Positions 37,526-46,846 of a DNA stretch of 64,000 bases are shown here, piece by piece. Positions within the stretch are counted from its first letter, which is position 1. Each line of letters begins with the position of its first letter. Source of the DNA: Lachnospiraceae bacterium A4. GTDB taxonomy: Bacteria; Bacillota; Clostridia; Lachnospirales; Lachnospiraceae. A program made the position numbers and the translations under genes. The notes under the pieces were generated by a model that saw only the letters and a list, made by a program, of their open reading frames with translations, was not told the DNA's origin and searched no databases. The stretch lies in NCBI GenBank assembly GCA_000403215.2, contig KE159565.1, forward strand, positions 197,489 to 261,488, in the 5' to 3' direction.

Positions 37526-38686
37526 TAGTAAACGACGTTAATTCTTTCTGTTTGACTCTAGGAAAAAGAGCATAGAGCAGCAAGCTTGGCATTTGGCTTC
37601 TGAAAAGTCGAAAACCAATCATCAAGAACTCCAACTAACTTTTCAAGAGTCTCCCAGAATCGGTTATGTGTTTTCTCACGACGGGTAACCCTCCATACCT
37701 GTTCAATTGGATTAAAATCAGGTGAATATGGCGGAAGGGAAATTATGGTTGCGGTTTTTTTAATGTCTGCATACTGCTCGTCTTCATTGATAAGACGTTT
37801 TGCTTTTTTGTGCCAGGGAGCATTGTCCATCACGATGTAAAGGTGTTTGCCAACCTCTACAGGATGTGATGTGAGGAATTCACGTATACATGTTATCGTG
37901 GTCTCATAGTTGAACCAGTCCGGCTTCGTGACGAAGAGTTCGCCCGTTTCTGGAATCACAAAACCGCTATAAGCAACGGATTTATGCCCGGGATATGACT
38001 TGACCTTAGGACAGCTGCCTTTCGGATACCATGCGCGGGTAACTGTGGATTCTGCCATGAAGTGAACCTCGTCCTGGTAGCATATGATTGCGTCCGGGTC
38101 GTTTTCTAGCTCTGAGATGTTTTTTTAAATTCATCACGCAATGGGTTCTCTTCATTGCCTTTAGAAGGAAACGTCTGTGGGCGTATCAAAGAGAATCCAA
38201 GTTCATGCAGTAACCGCTGGCATTGCCTTACACACAGGGAGATATCATACTGCGAAGCAATATAGTTCGATAAGGATGGCCCATCCCAGACAGTATATCC
38301 AAAAGCATTGGGGTCAGAAGCTACGGCGACTTTAATATTTTCTTTTTGAGATTTAGTGAGGGATTGCGGACGCCCAGGCTGTTTACGTGGACGGAGAGAC
38401 TCAAACCCATACTCATCAACGGATCTGACCCAGTTAGAAAGAGTCCGGTCGGTTTCGCCAGAGGCATCGGCGAGCAATTTAGCGCTCATACCACGGAGCA
38501 GGAGATTAACAATAGTCACTTTTCTTATGAATCTGGCATCATCTGAGGATGAAACAATCCGATTACCCTCTGCTATCAAAGCGTTTTTGTCCGATTTAAA
38601 CTTTCTAATATTCATACTATCACCTCAGTATTATTTTACTAAGGAATACTTGGAAAGTAAATAGAAAATATTTATGTCGTTTACTA
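37526..38686 (-). mobile_element. IS630-family insertion sequence, 1161 bp
   Basis: The ends TAGTAAACGAC (37526-37536) and GTCGTTTACTA (38676-38686) are perfect inverted repeats with further partial match inward. The element is flanked by a TA duplication (37524-37525 and 38687-38688), the hallmark of IS630/Tc1 elements. Deleting it restores the host reading frame exactly, which fixes the boundaries. Confidence 0.93.
37558..38615 (-). CDS. IS630-type DDE transposase in two frames (probable programmed slippage)
   Basis: The first frame (38615-38106, 169 residues) holds the helix-turn-helix part (RGMSAKLLADASGETDRTLSNWV) and a second winged motif near YTVWDGPSLSNYI. The second frame (to 37558) holds the catalytic part: YQDEVHF (first Asp), IVMDNAPWH (second Asp) and NPIEQVWR (Glu). 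The two frames meet at a run of seven A residues on the coding strand (38120-38126). In the second frame a stop lies immediately before this run, so ribosomal or transcriptional slippage on it must produce the full transposase of about 340 residues. Confidence 0.88.
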
Positions 38687-39499
38687 TACATGGGCATAAT
38701 TGATAGTCCTTTTGATGTTGATTATTATAAGCTGTCTGTAGAGCGGGCTTACATTATGAATTATTCTATAACATCAACAAATGGATATTCGATGCTTTTA
38801 GCTGGAAAGTCAGGAGACAATGCCGGAATATTTAAAGTGGCTGATGGAAGCGGCAATATGTTGATTATGCCGGGTACATATTATTTTGCAGTGTTGAGTC
38901 AGGATGACAAATATTCTGTTACATCTACATATAACATCAATTTTAGAACTGTATATACATTGGCTGCTGACAGTTCTGCAAATTTAATTGGTATTTGTAG
39001 TGAAGCAGGAATCGTATTCCAGACGAACAGCGCGGGTTCAGTATATTATGTGAATGGAAATCCCATTAATATAAATTATTCATATTCTAACAGTTCCAGC
39101 AATTCAGGCGGCTCCCAGTCCTATAATATATCCATAACGGACAGGAGTGATGTATATGTATACCTGTTGGACGATGTACCAGCACCTTCTGTTATATATT
39201 ATAGAAACTCAACAAGACCAGCTATGAACGTAGGTAGTAAGGCAGCATTAGAGTTAACATTTTACTCACAAAATGAATTTTATAATGTTCATTGTAGATG
39301 TACTGGCGCATATGCAGAAAATAACCTGTGGAAAGAGTTTAAGGCTGTGACAGTGATAATTGACCCGGCGACAGGCAGGTTGATAGACATTGAGCAATTT
39401 AATTATTTTTATGATTTTGCTCAGGGGTCAAATTCTTTGTCATTTACCAGACCTTATTCAGATTTAAAGTTATATAAATATGGAAATTGAGGTGACATT

Positions 39500-40249
39500 A
39501 TGAACATATCAAGTACAATTAATTTACAATCTCCACTTATTTCACAAAATCAAAACAAGAATCAGAAAAATATGATGCAACCCAAAATGAACCGCATCAC
39601 AGAAAGCCCTGTCAAGGTATCCATTTCTAACGAAGGATTGGAACGCAGTAGCAGTTTACAGCAAAACAAAGAGGAAACCTATGAGAGTATGATGCAGCGG
39701 AGAGAAATGTTAAAAAAGACCAGAGTCATGAGCTATGGCTATGATCTTTCCATGAAGGCAGTAGAGTTCAACGATGCTGCTTCAGAGAATGGAGCGAAAA
39801 CGCTGAGCGTCACGGACAGGGCAAATGGTTATATTAGCGCATATGCATCAATGTATGACGAGATTGTGAGAGGGTATGAAAATGGTACGCGGGAAATTTA
39901 CGTGGAAGATGAATTTGGAATGCACCGGCTCACAAAAGAGGAGGAGCTGAAGGCATTAGAAGAAGCATACAAAAGAGAAGTAGATGATTTTGTAACGATG
40001 GAGAAGGCAAATGAGCAAGCCTACGCGATTGTCAGTCAGGAGATGATAAAAATTGCCAGCGTTAGTGCGAGGTCAGGCGTTGCCGTGAGTGAGGCGAACG
40101 ATTCAAAAGCAATGGAACAGCATAAAGTACCAGAGAATCTAAATGGCAAAATGCTGAGTGCGGCTGATATATTCAAACAAAATTATGCTGCATTCAACCC
40201 GGATACAGACAGTTTATCACAGGTTTTAAGCCGAGTTAAGATTTCATAA
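39500..40249 (+). CDS. Unknown protein A1 (first copy of a duplicated pair)
   Basis: A 249-residue protein of no recognised family. The N-terminal 55 residues are rich in Asn/Gln and probably unstructured, with a conserved PVKVSISNEGLERS motif. A helical core follows (QRREMLKKTRVMSYGYDLS, ANGYISAYASMYDEIV, then FGMHRLTKEEELKALEEAYKREVDDF). The C-terminal block is MLSAADIFKQNYAAFNPDTDSL. No signal peptide, membrane segment or catalytic motif is visible. Its start (GAGGTGACATT) is 10 nt after the interrupted secreted-protein gene, so the two were probably cotranscribed. A2 at 41906 is a close paralogue. Confidence 0.8.
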   Translation: MNISSTINLQSPLISQNQNKNQKNMMQPKMNRITESPVKVSISNEGLERSSSLQQNKEETYESMMQRREMLKKTRVMSYGYDLSMKAVEFNDAASENGAKTLSVTDRANGYISAYASMYDEIVRGYENGTREIYVEDEFGMHRLTKEEELKALEEAYKREVDDFVTMEKANEQAYAIVSQEMIKIASVSARSGVAVSEANDSKAMEQHKVPENLNGKMLSAADIFKQNYAAFNPDTDSLSQVLSRVKIS

Positions 40250-40255
40250 TCAAAT

Positions 40256-40287
40256 AAAGAGGCTGTCTATCGGCAGCTTCTTTATTT
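40256..40287 (+). terminator. Probable terminator after A1
   Basis: AAAGAGGCTG / CAGCTTCTTT stem followed by ATTTTT, directly after the A1 stop. The equivalent site after A2 (near 42655) keeps only part of the stem. Confidence 0.6.
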
Positions 40288-40485
40288 TTGACAAACAAAC
40301 ATTCGAATGAGAAGTGTCAGTAAATGCTAACGGAGAAAATCGCTCTCATGCCCAGTTGGAAAAACATAGATTATAAACAAAAAATATTATAACAAACCCG
40401 ATTTTGTCCGATATAATTTTAGAATACAGAAAGATAAAGACACATGTAAAAGGATTTACATTCATTACAACAAGGAGGTTGAAAG

Positions 40486-41835
40486 ATGAGGCTACAACTC
40501 AATCAAGCAAATCAATGTCATCAATTAAACAGACGTTTTGCTGGCAAAATGGGCAAATCAGACAAAGACACATCTTTGCATGCGCGCCGCCGTATGATCG
40601 AATCGCAGGAAAAGGCGCGGGCGTCCGAGTCCGTGAGAGTTACGCTCTCCGGTGAGGCGATGTCGCTCGCCAGACAGGTGAAGGCGATGGAGCGGCTCGA
40701 CCAGTATATGAATACCCAAAAGGAGAAAACCGAGGAAGGTAAGGAGTCCGTGGAACTGACGGACGAAGAATTATATGAGGAGCTCTGGGCGCAGGTCAAA
40801 ATGTGGGGAGACAAAACCGCGGATATTCTGCATGACTATAACCATAGAGAGACAAAGGAGATGGCTGGCGAACGGGCGGCAGCGCTGACACAGATGATGA
40901 AACTCGAAGAACTGCAAAAATCCGAGATCAGCAAAATGCAGAGAGATGCGCAGAAAGACATGGTGACGGCTTCCATGCAGCAGGAGGAGATCAGCCGGAA
41001 AAATTCGGAGCTGATTATGATGATCGAAAGCTTTGAGGAGCAGGACAAAGATGACGAGCAAATGTCAGAGGACGAGGAGCAGTCGGAGGAGAAGGAAAAC
41101 AGCGGTGAGCAGCCAGAAGGAAGTCTGATGGAAGGGCAGCTTGGCGCAGGTGCGGTAAAGAGAGAGATGGGAATGCTGTACACGATGAATATGATGGACG
41201 CGTCAAGTACATACCGGATTGCTGCCAATGACCACTCTGTCAAGGGAATTGAAACGGAACGGAAAAATATCCATCGCGCGGATAAGGCGGAAAATTTTAA
41301 TATCAAAGAAAAAATTGCGGCGATGTCGGACTTTGTCGCAAACCTTGTAAACAATAAAATAATGAAAGACTTGTTTGAAAAAAGGATAGAAGTTGCAAAG
41401 GATGCAGGCGACGAAATCAAGCAGAAGAAACTGGAGGCGATGAAAGATTACTTCTTAGGATTAAAATACAAGAACCAGCTTCATGATTTGACAGAGGAGC
41501 GGGAGTTTGCGTTGCAGGAGCGGATTACAGCGAGGGATTTGCGCATAGCGCACCTTGGAGATAATCATTTTTCCATGGCAGCGCACCAGAAGAAAGAATT
41601 ACAAGCCCTCTTTGACGAGGACGATATTATGAGACTGCGCGGGCAGAGCAGCGTTTTAAACCGCATGGAAGATATCTCAGAACGTCTGCAGGAGAAGCTT
41701 GACGAGCGCGGCCAGATCGACGAGGATACCACACCAGACGAGGAAATCCGCGACAAAGAAGCTCAGGAGAAAGAGGAAGCACACAACCAAGAAGCTCAGG
41801 ACGAGATGTTTGAAAAAAATTCTAATGAGGATTGA
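40486..41835 (+). CDS. Unknown coiled-coil protein B1 (first copy of a duplicated pair)
   Basis: A 449-residue highly charged protein of no recognised family. The N-terminus has ARRRMIESQEKA and a VRVTLSGEAMSLARQ motif similar in layout to the motif in A1. A long coiled coil lies at about residues 130-190 (EISKMQRDAQKDMVTASMQQ region), then an acidic low-complexity segment. A conserved C-terminal helical block follows (ALQERITARDLRIAHLGDNHF, SVLNRMEDISERLQEKLDERG) and an acidic tail. It has no signal peptide. The ribosome site is AAGGAGG. It is 71 nt ahead of A2 and probably cotranscribed with it. Confidence 0.8.
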   Translation: MRLQLNQANQCHQLNRRFAGKMGKSDKDTSLHARRRMIESQEKARASESVRVTLSGEAMSLARQVKAMERLDQYMNTQKEKTEEGKESVELTDEELYEELWAQVKMWGDKTADILHDYNHRETKEMAGERAAALTQMMKLEELQKSEISKMQRDAQKDMVTASMQQEEISRKNSELIMMIESFEEQDKDDEQMSEDEEQSEEKENSGEQPEGSLMEGQLGAGAVKREMGMLYTMNMMDASSTYRIAANDHSVKGIETERKNIHRADKAENFNIKEKIAAMSDFVANLVNNKIMKDLFEKRIEVAKDAGDEIKQKKLEAMKDYFLGLKYKNQLHDLTEEREFALQERITARDLRIAHLGDNHFSMAAHQKKELQALFDEDDIMRLRGQSSVLNRMEDISERLQEKLDERGQIDEDTTPDEEIRDKEAQEKEEAHNQEAQDEMFEKNSNED

Positions 41836-41905
41836 TTATCAATATACACGAAGTCCAAAGCATAGAAAAAAAGGAATTTTTTTAATTAACAAGGAGGTTA
41901 AACAA

Positions 41906-42652
41906 ATGAGAGTTACCAGTCAGATGAACAATCCAATGTTGATGATGCCCCAAAACAGCATCATGAACCAAAAAGAACCTGCACAAATGAATAACAACCG
42001 CGTCACAGAAAACCCCGTCAAGGTATCCATTTCCCAAGAAGGAATTGACCGCAGCCGTATACAGCAAAACGGGCAGGAAACTTTTGAGTCTGTAATGCAG
42101 CGGAGAGAAATGTTAAAAAAGACCAGAGTCATGAATTATGGCTATGACCTTTCCATGAAGGCAGTAGAGCTCAACGAAGCTGCTTCGGAGAATGGAACGA
42201 AGGCGCTGAGTGTCGCAGACAGGGCAAATGGTTATATTAGCGCATATGCATCAATGTATGACGAGATTGTGAAAGGGTATGAAAATGGTACGCGGGAAAT
42301 CTACATGGAAGACGAATTTGGAATACATCGACTCACAAAAGAGGAGGAACTAAAGGCATTAGATGAAGCATACAAAAGAGAAGTAGATGATTTTGTGGCG
42401 ATGGAGAAGGCAAATGAACAGGCCTACGCGATTGTCACTGAAGCGGTGAAAAAGATTGCCAGTATAAAATCAGGGTCAGGAGCTAGCGTGAGTGAAACCG
42501 ACAATTCAAAAGCAATGGAACAGCATAAAGTGCCAGAGAATCTAAAAGGCAGAATGCTGAGTGCGGCTGATATATTCAAACAAAATTATGCTGCATTCAA
42601 CCCGGATACAGACAGTTTATCACAGATATTGAGCCGAGTTAAGATTTCATAA
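41906..42652 (+). CDS. Unknown protein A2 (second copy)
   Basis: A 248-residue paralogue of A1. Most of the core is identical (ANGYISAYASMYDEIV, LTKEEELKALDEAYKREVDDF, AADIFKQNYAAFNPDTDS), while the first 30 residues and the linker near residue 200 differ. The start at 41906 is set by AAGGAGGTTAAACAA; the longer frame runs back into B1. Close identity suggests a recent duplication or conversion. Function is unknown. Confidence 0.8.
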   Translation: MRVTSQMNNPMLMMPQNSIMNQKEPAQMNNNRVTENPVKVSISQEGIDRSRIQQNGQETFESVMQRREMLKKTRVMNYGYDLSMKAVELNEAASENGTKALSVADRANGYISAYASMYDEIVKGYENGTREIYMEDEFGIHRLTKEEELKALDEAYKREVDDFVAMEKANEQAYAIVTEAVKKIASIKSGSGASVSETDNSKAMEQHKVPENLKGRMLSAADIFKQNYAAFNPDTDSLSQILSRVKIS

Positions 42653-42759
42653 TCAAATAAAGGGGCTGTCGCAGGCATTGCGGATTCAGTCCAATAGAAT
42701 ACAGAAAGATAAAGGCACATGTAAAAGGATTTACTAGAATCAACAAGGAGGTTGGAAAC

Positions 42760-44118
42760 ATGCAGATGCAAATCAATCAGGCTCATCAATTCAATCATTT
42801 TAACAACCATTCTGTGAAAAATGCATACAAGACAGACACAACGGTGTCAGTGTATTCGCGCCGCCGTATGATAGAATCGCAGGAAAAAGCGCAGAAGATG
42901 GAGGCAGCGACCATGACGCTGTCGGCTGAGGCGATGGCGCTCATCAGACAGGAAAAGGCGGCGTGGCGGCTCGAATTTGCACGCTCAAACGCACCTGAAA
43001 CGGAGGCGGCTGGCACATCTGAGAAGAATGCAGGGGAACAGGAAACCGTTTCGCTCACAGACGAAGAATTATATGACGAACTGTTAAATCAGGTCAAAAT
43101 ATGGGGAGATAAGTCCGATGACCTGCTTCATGACTATAATCATAAAGAAAACGCAGAAATGGTTGAGAAAAGGCTGGCAGCATTAAACGAAATACGGCAG
43201 CTTGCTGAAATGCAGAAATCAGAGATGAGTAAATTACAGCAGGAGGCGCAGAAAGCGGCAGAGACAGCATCTATGCAGCAGGAGGAAATCAGCAGGAAAA
43301 ATTCGGAGCTGCTTATGATGATTGAAAGTTTTGAAGAACAGGACGAGGAGGAAATCAAAGGAGCAGACCGCGGCGAGGACACTGACAAGGAGGATATTGA
43401 GCCTGCGGACAACATGGCGGAGGGCAGGTTTGGCGCGGTGGCAGTGAGGGGAGAGCTTGGAATCCTCGACACAATCAACGCAATAGATCAGTCAAGTACT
43501 GACCGGATTGAAGCGAGTGATCATTCCATCAAAGGCGTTGAATTGGAACGAAAAAATATATATCGGGCAAACGCAGCAGAAAATTTCACCATGAAGGAAA
43601 AAATTACGGCGATGGAGGACTTTGTCTGCGCACTTGCAAATAATGCAGAGATGAAAACTTCTTTTGAACAACGAATCAGTGCCGAGGAAGATCCAGCGGT
43701 ACGTGAAAAACTTGAAGCGAAGATGAGGTACTTTAATTCGCTGCCAATGAAAGGTGGACTGTATGCCCTCAAGGAAGACAGAGAGTATGCATTGCAGGAG
43801 CGCATCACTGCAAGGGATTTGCGCATCGCACATCTTGGGGACAATCATTTTGGAATGGCAGAACGCCAAAAAAGTGAACTGCAATCAGTCTTTGAAGCGA
43901 ATATACTAAAGTCACAGGGACAAAACAGCGTCCTCAACCGCATGGAGGATATCTCAGCGCGCTTGCAGGAGAAACTTGACGAGCGCGGCCAGATCGACAA
44001 AGATACCGCACCGGACGAGGAAATCCGCGACAAAGAGCAACAGGAAGCGCTAGAACAGGAAGAAGCGAAAAAAGAAGAACTTGAAAAAGAAGAACTTGAA
44101 AAAGAAGGATTTGAATAA
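42760..44118 (+). CDS. Unknown coiled-coil protein B2 (second copy)
   Basis: A 452-residue paralogue of B1 with the same order: SRRRMIESQEKAQ, the MTLSAEAMALIRQ motif, the coiled coil around QQEEISRKNSELLMMIESFEEQ, the acidic linker, ALQERITARDLRIAHLGDNHF, NRMEDISARLQEKLDERGQID and an acidic Glu/Lys tail. It is more diverged from B1 than A2 is from A1. The 60 bp before its start match those before B1 closely, so the duplication unit included the intergenic leader. A strong terminator follows. Confidence 0.8.
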   Translation: MQMQINQAHQFNHFNNHSVKNAYKTDTTVSVYSRRRMIESQEKAQKMEAATMTLSAEAMALIRQEKAAWRLEFARSNAPETEAAGTSEKNAGEQETVSLTDEELYDELLNQVKIWGDKSDDLLHDYNHKENAEMVEKRLAALNEIRQLAEMQKSEMSKLQQEAQKAAETASMQQEEISRKNSELLMMIESFEEQDEEEIKGADRGEDTDKEDIEPADNMAEGRFGAVAVRGELGILDTINAIDQSSTDRIEASDHSIKGVELERKNIYRANAAENFTMKEKITAMEDFVCALANNAEMKTSFEQRISAEEDPAVREKLEAKMRYFNSLPMKGGLYALKEDREYALQERITARDLRIAHLGDNHFGMAERQKSELQSVFEANILKSQGQNSVLNRMEDISARLQEKLDERGQIDKDTAPDEEIRDKEQQEALEQEEAKKEELEKEELEKEGFE

Positions 44119-44125
44119 TCAAGAC

Positions 44126-44164
44126 AACAAACAGGGCTGCCCAAAAAGGACAGCCCTGTTTGTT
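44126..44164. terminator. Bidirectional terminator between B2 and the lipoprotein gene
   Basis: AACAAACAGGGCTG and CAGCCCTGTTTGTT pair around a short loop, between converging genes. Confidence 0.85.
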
Positions 44165-44819
44165 AACGCAGATTAAATGCAACAGTATCATTGCCAGATG
44201 AAAACTGTAGGAGTAATGGCTCCTCAGAATTGACGACTTCGCTTGGAATCTCATAGACAATCTCACCTGTTTTTGACGACAAAGGATTGATAGTTGAATC
44301 ATGCAGGTCATTTGTGTAACCAAGAAGATTTGACGCAGTAAATTCATATCCATCAGAATAAAGGACTTTTGCGTTCACATCATCACCGATACAGAAGCTG
44401 GGAAGAAAGCTGTCTGCCGTTTTCCCAGTATTTTTAACAGTGACAAACACCTGTACGTATGTATTGCCTTCTTCTTTAGGAGAAAAAGAGCCGAGACTGC
44501 CAGCGATGGAATCCACGATTTTAACATCGGTTACATTGATAGACCAGTCTTTTAAGTCAGCGCTGTTCCCAAGTGCATAAGGGGCTCCCTCCTCCCCAGC
44601 GGCGGAAGTTTCCTCGGCAGTAGTGGTTTCTTCGATCGAAGCGCTTTCTTCAATCCAAGTGCTTTCTTCGGCAGTAGTGGGCACCTCAGCGGCGTTGCTC
44701 TCTGTGACAGACGGTTCATTTGGCGTTGCAGGCTCAGATGCCTTTTTCGTGCTGCCACAGGCAGTTATGCTGATTGTCAGTGTACACAAAAGTAAAGTAG
44801 TCAATAATTTTTGTTTCAT
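44163..44819 (-). CDS. Lipoprotein with DUF4352-like domain
   Basis: A 218-residue lipoprotein. The signal peptide (KQKLLTTLLLCTLTI) ends in a lipobox ITAC-G, so it is anchored to the outer face of the membrane. A Glu/Thr/Ser-rich linker of about 60 residues follows, then an immunoglobulin-like DUF4352/telokin-like domain (WSINVTDVKIVD, YVQVFVTVKNTGKTADSF, IVYEIPSE). Such proteins are common in Firmicutes, and their role is unclear. The start at 44819 follows GAAAGGGAAACTACA. Confidence 0.88.
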   Translation of the reverse strand: MKQKLLTTLLLCTLTISITACGSTKKASEPATPNEPSVTESNAAEVPTTAEESTWIEESASIEETTTAEETSAAGEEGAPYALGNSADLKDWSINVTDVKIVDSIAGSLGSFSPKEEGNTYVQVFVTVKNTGKTADSFLPSFCIGDDVNAKVLYSDGYEFTASNLLGYTNDLHDSTINPLSSKTGEIVYEIPSEVVNSEEPLLLQFSSGNDTVAFNLR

Positions 44820-44935
44820 TGTAGTTTCCCTTTCTTGAAAATATCGTTTTTCGCTTCTCTTCAACAGAAATAGTAACACAATGAATATTTTTTGAAAATG
44901 ACAAAAATATGGAAATAAACCGCGTGGCTGCAGCT

Positions 44936-46513
44936 TCAGGCAAGCGTCCGGTCGCCAAGTATCATCTGGTGGTCATGAATCCACAGGATACCGTCAGCGA
45001 AATCATCGAGTTCATCGCTGTGCATGATCACAAGTATTGTCTTTTTGCCTTTGAGCGATTTGATGTATTGAATCAGGTGCTGCTGCGTCTCGGTGTCTAG
45101 GTTTGACAGCGGTTCATCGAGAAACAGCGTCGGCTCGTCTGTGCCAAACAGGCGCATCAGGGCAAGCTTTTGCTGCTGTCCATAGCTGAGATTGACAGGA
45201 TTGCTTGTGATCTCTTTGTCCGCAAAATCGACGTTGAGAAGCGCAAGCAGTTCTTCATTCCTTGCGATGCCAAACAGATTGTCGTCAAAGCTGCCGTCAA
45301 TGGCAAAGAACGGGTACGTGAGAAAAGCGGTGTCATTAATCTTTTGGGACACAGAGAAGTTTCCTTTGGAGTATTCCGAGCTGATATTTCCGAGCATTAA
45401 ATTCATCAGCATACTTTTCCCGCTGCCGTTCTCGCCCTTGATTACATACAGACCATTCTTTTTCAGGGTGAGCTGTCCAATATGATAGAGGAAATCCTCT
45501 GGCGCTTCTCCCTTGTAAAAGTCAAACGATTCCGTCTGAAAGAGTGCGTCCTGATCAGCCTTGTGCTGTTCGATCTCGCATTCCTTGGCGGCATCTTCGG
45601 AGAGCTGGTCAACGCGGTCCACATGGACTTTGTTTGACTTGTAGCGCGTCAGGATATTGCACACGAGGGTGATCGGGTCCGCGAAGCATTCCAGATACTG
45701 ATAGCCCATCATCAGGACACCGACGGTAATCTGCCCGCGAAAGACCAGAAATGCCGCGATAAAAAGGTATACAATGCTAAAGATTTTGTTGATCACAACG
45801 GGGGCATAGACACACATATAGTACCAGAATTTGTATTTCAGAAGATACTTGGTGAAGTTGCCGCAGCATTTGTCAAACTCTTTTTGAAAAAATGCCTCTG
45901 TGTGCAGTGCGTTGATGCCCAGTTTGTTTTCGATGATGTTTCTGTTCTCGGACAGAAAAGTATCCTGTTTCGTCAGGACTGTGCTCTGTATATCAAACAG
46001 CGGTTTAGAGCCATACAGGGAAAACAGACCCAGCAGGAAGCCATAGATCAGAAAGAAGATGCCAAAGACCCAGTTGGTGTAGGTGATGACGGCAAGCAGC
46101 GCAATGATATACAGCAGATTGCCGATCAGGTTGCAGTACACTTCCTCATGTACTTCGGCGTAGCACATACTGCTGTTGGCGCAGAGATTATAGTAATATC
46201 CTTTATCTTTCTTGGAAAAGAGGGACGGATTCATGTGCAGGATATCGTTCACCGCTTTTTGCTGTAGTTTCTGGTTGTTGATAATAACATATTTGTTAAG
46301 GTTGTAGTTACAGAAAAAGAACGAGAAGCTCATGCTGACGACAGCGACAAGGAAGGTGACACCAAACCAGCCCCACAGCTTCTGCTCGTCGTAGGAGGCG
46401 AGCACGTTGTCGACCAGGTAGCCGGACAGATAGGGCAGCAGCAGCGTCAGACCGAACGTGATTGCCATCATCAGGACAGGGATGGGGTATTTTTTGAGTT
46501 GCTTGGTTTTCAT
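44936..46513 (-). CDS. ABC exporter, fused membrane and ATPase domains
   Basis: A 525-residue type I ABC exporter half-transporter. Five to six membrane segments occupy residues 1-300 (LLLPYLSGYLVDNVLASY at the start). The ATPase domain has Walker A GENGSGKSM, a signature LSYGQQQKLALMRLF (variant of LSGGQ), Walker B TLFLDEPLSNLD and the switch His in VIMHSDEL. The start at 46513 follows AAAGGAGGACTCCAACC. It lacks a peptidase domain. Substrate unknown; the TPR regulator encoded upstream on the same strand suggests an exported peptide or a peptide-responsive system. Confidence 0.88.
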   Translation of the reverse strand: MKTKQLKKYPIPVLMMAITFGLTLLLPYLSGYLVDNVLASYDEQKLWGWFGVTFLVAVVSMSFSFFFCNYNLNKYVIINNQKLQQKAVNDILHMNPSLFSKKDKGYYYNLCANSSMCYAEVHEEVYCNLIGNLLYIIALLAVITYTNWVFGIFFLIYGFLLGLFSLYGSKPLFDIQSTVLTKQDTFLSENRNIIENKLGINALHTEAFFQKEFDKCCGNFTKYLLKYKFWYYMCVYAPVVINKIFSIVYLFIAAFLVFRGQITVGVLMMGYQYLECFADPITLVCNILTRYKSNKVHVDRVDQLSEDAAKECEIEQHKADQDALFQTESFDFYKGEAPEDFLYHIGQLTLKKNGLYVIKGENGSGKSMLMNLMLGNISSEYSKGNFSVSQKINDTAFLTYPFFAIDGSFDDNLFGIARNEELLALLNVDFADKEITSNPVNLSYGQQQKLALMRLFGTDEPTLFLDEPLSNLDTETQQHLIQYIKSLKGKKTILVIMHSDELDDFADGILWIHDHQMILGDRTLA

Positions 46514-46846
46514 GGTTGGAGTCCTCCTTTGATTGAGTGTTATACGGGTTGTGTAATATCGGTATCTGTAAACTTTGTTTTTCAGTTTGGATAGTACTGC
46601 TGCAAAAATCACGATATTTCTCTGGACGGATGGCATAAATATTTCCATCAAGAAGATAGTTTTCATTATATGCTTTTTGTGAAGGTTGTACATAACTTTT
46701 CGCTTTAATTTTTTGGTCGATTTTCTTAAAATGAAAAGTTATGTACAATCCTTTAAAAGAAGGTTATGATCATGAGGAGTCGGTTGCTGTTTGCGCTGAA
46801 CAATCCGAATCTGCCACGCAACCCAGTCCCTTTCTTGTTGATGAAA
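46514..46846 (-). other. 333-bp intergenic region with degraded or cryptic open frame
   Basis: Between the TPR regulator and the ABC exporter on the minus strand. One frame reads like protein for about 55 codons (KSYVQPSQKAYNENYLL, then DGNIYAIRPEKYRDFCSS). It has no good start codon or ribosome site and runs into the exporter gene out of frame. It may be a remnant or an unusual peptide gene. A TATAAT sits within it at about 46668-46673 on the minus strand. Confidence 0.35.
46686..46748. promoter_or_regulatory. 16-bp perfect inverted repeat upstream of the ABC exporter
   Basis: TTGTACATAACTTTTC (46686-46701) is perfectly inverted at 46733-46748 with a 31-bp spacer. It lies between the TPR regulator and the exporter and is a candidate binding site for that regulator or a stem in the leader RNA. 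Confidence 0.5.

Larger units (their letters stand above)
36846..39490 (+). pseudogene. Secreted protein with PPC-like domains, broken by a stop codon and an IS insertion
   Basis: The ATG at 36846 follows AAAGGTGAAACAT and encodes a signal-peptide start (MKRKILSTIVA), but codon 12 is TGA (36879-36881). The frame continues with AVAFTCLGD, completing the signal peptide. After about 226 codons it is cut by an insertion (37526-38686). Removing the insertion and one copy of the TA duplication rejoins the frame as SSY-MGIIDSP. The product, about 490 residues, has two beta-sandwich units resembling bacterial pre-peptidase C-terminal (PPC) domains (RWYAFEI, DADLIMF, PGIYYFTV; then DVDYYKLSV, PGTYYFAV). 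It was probably a surface or secreted binding protein. The unknown gene A1 begins 10 nt after its stop. Confidence 0.85.
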
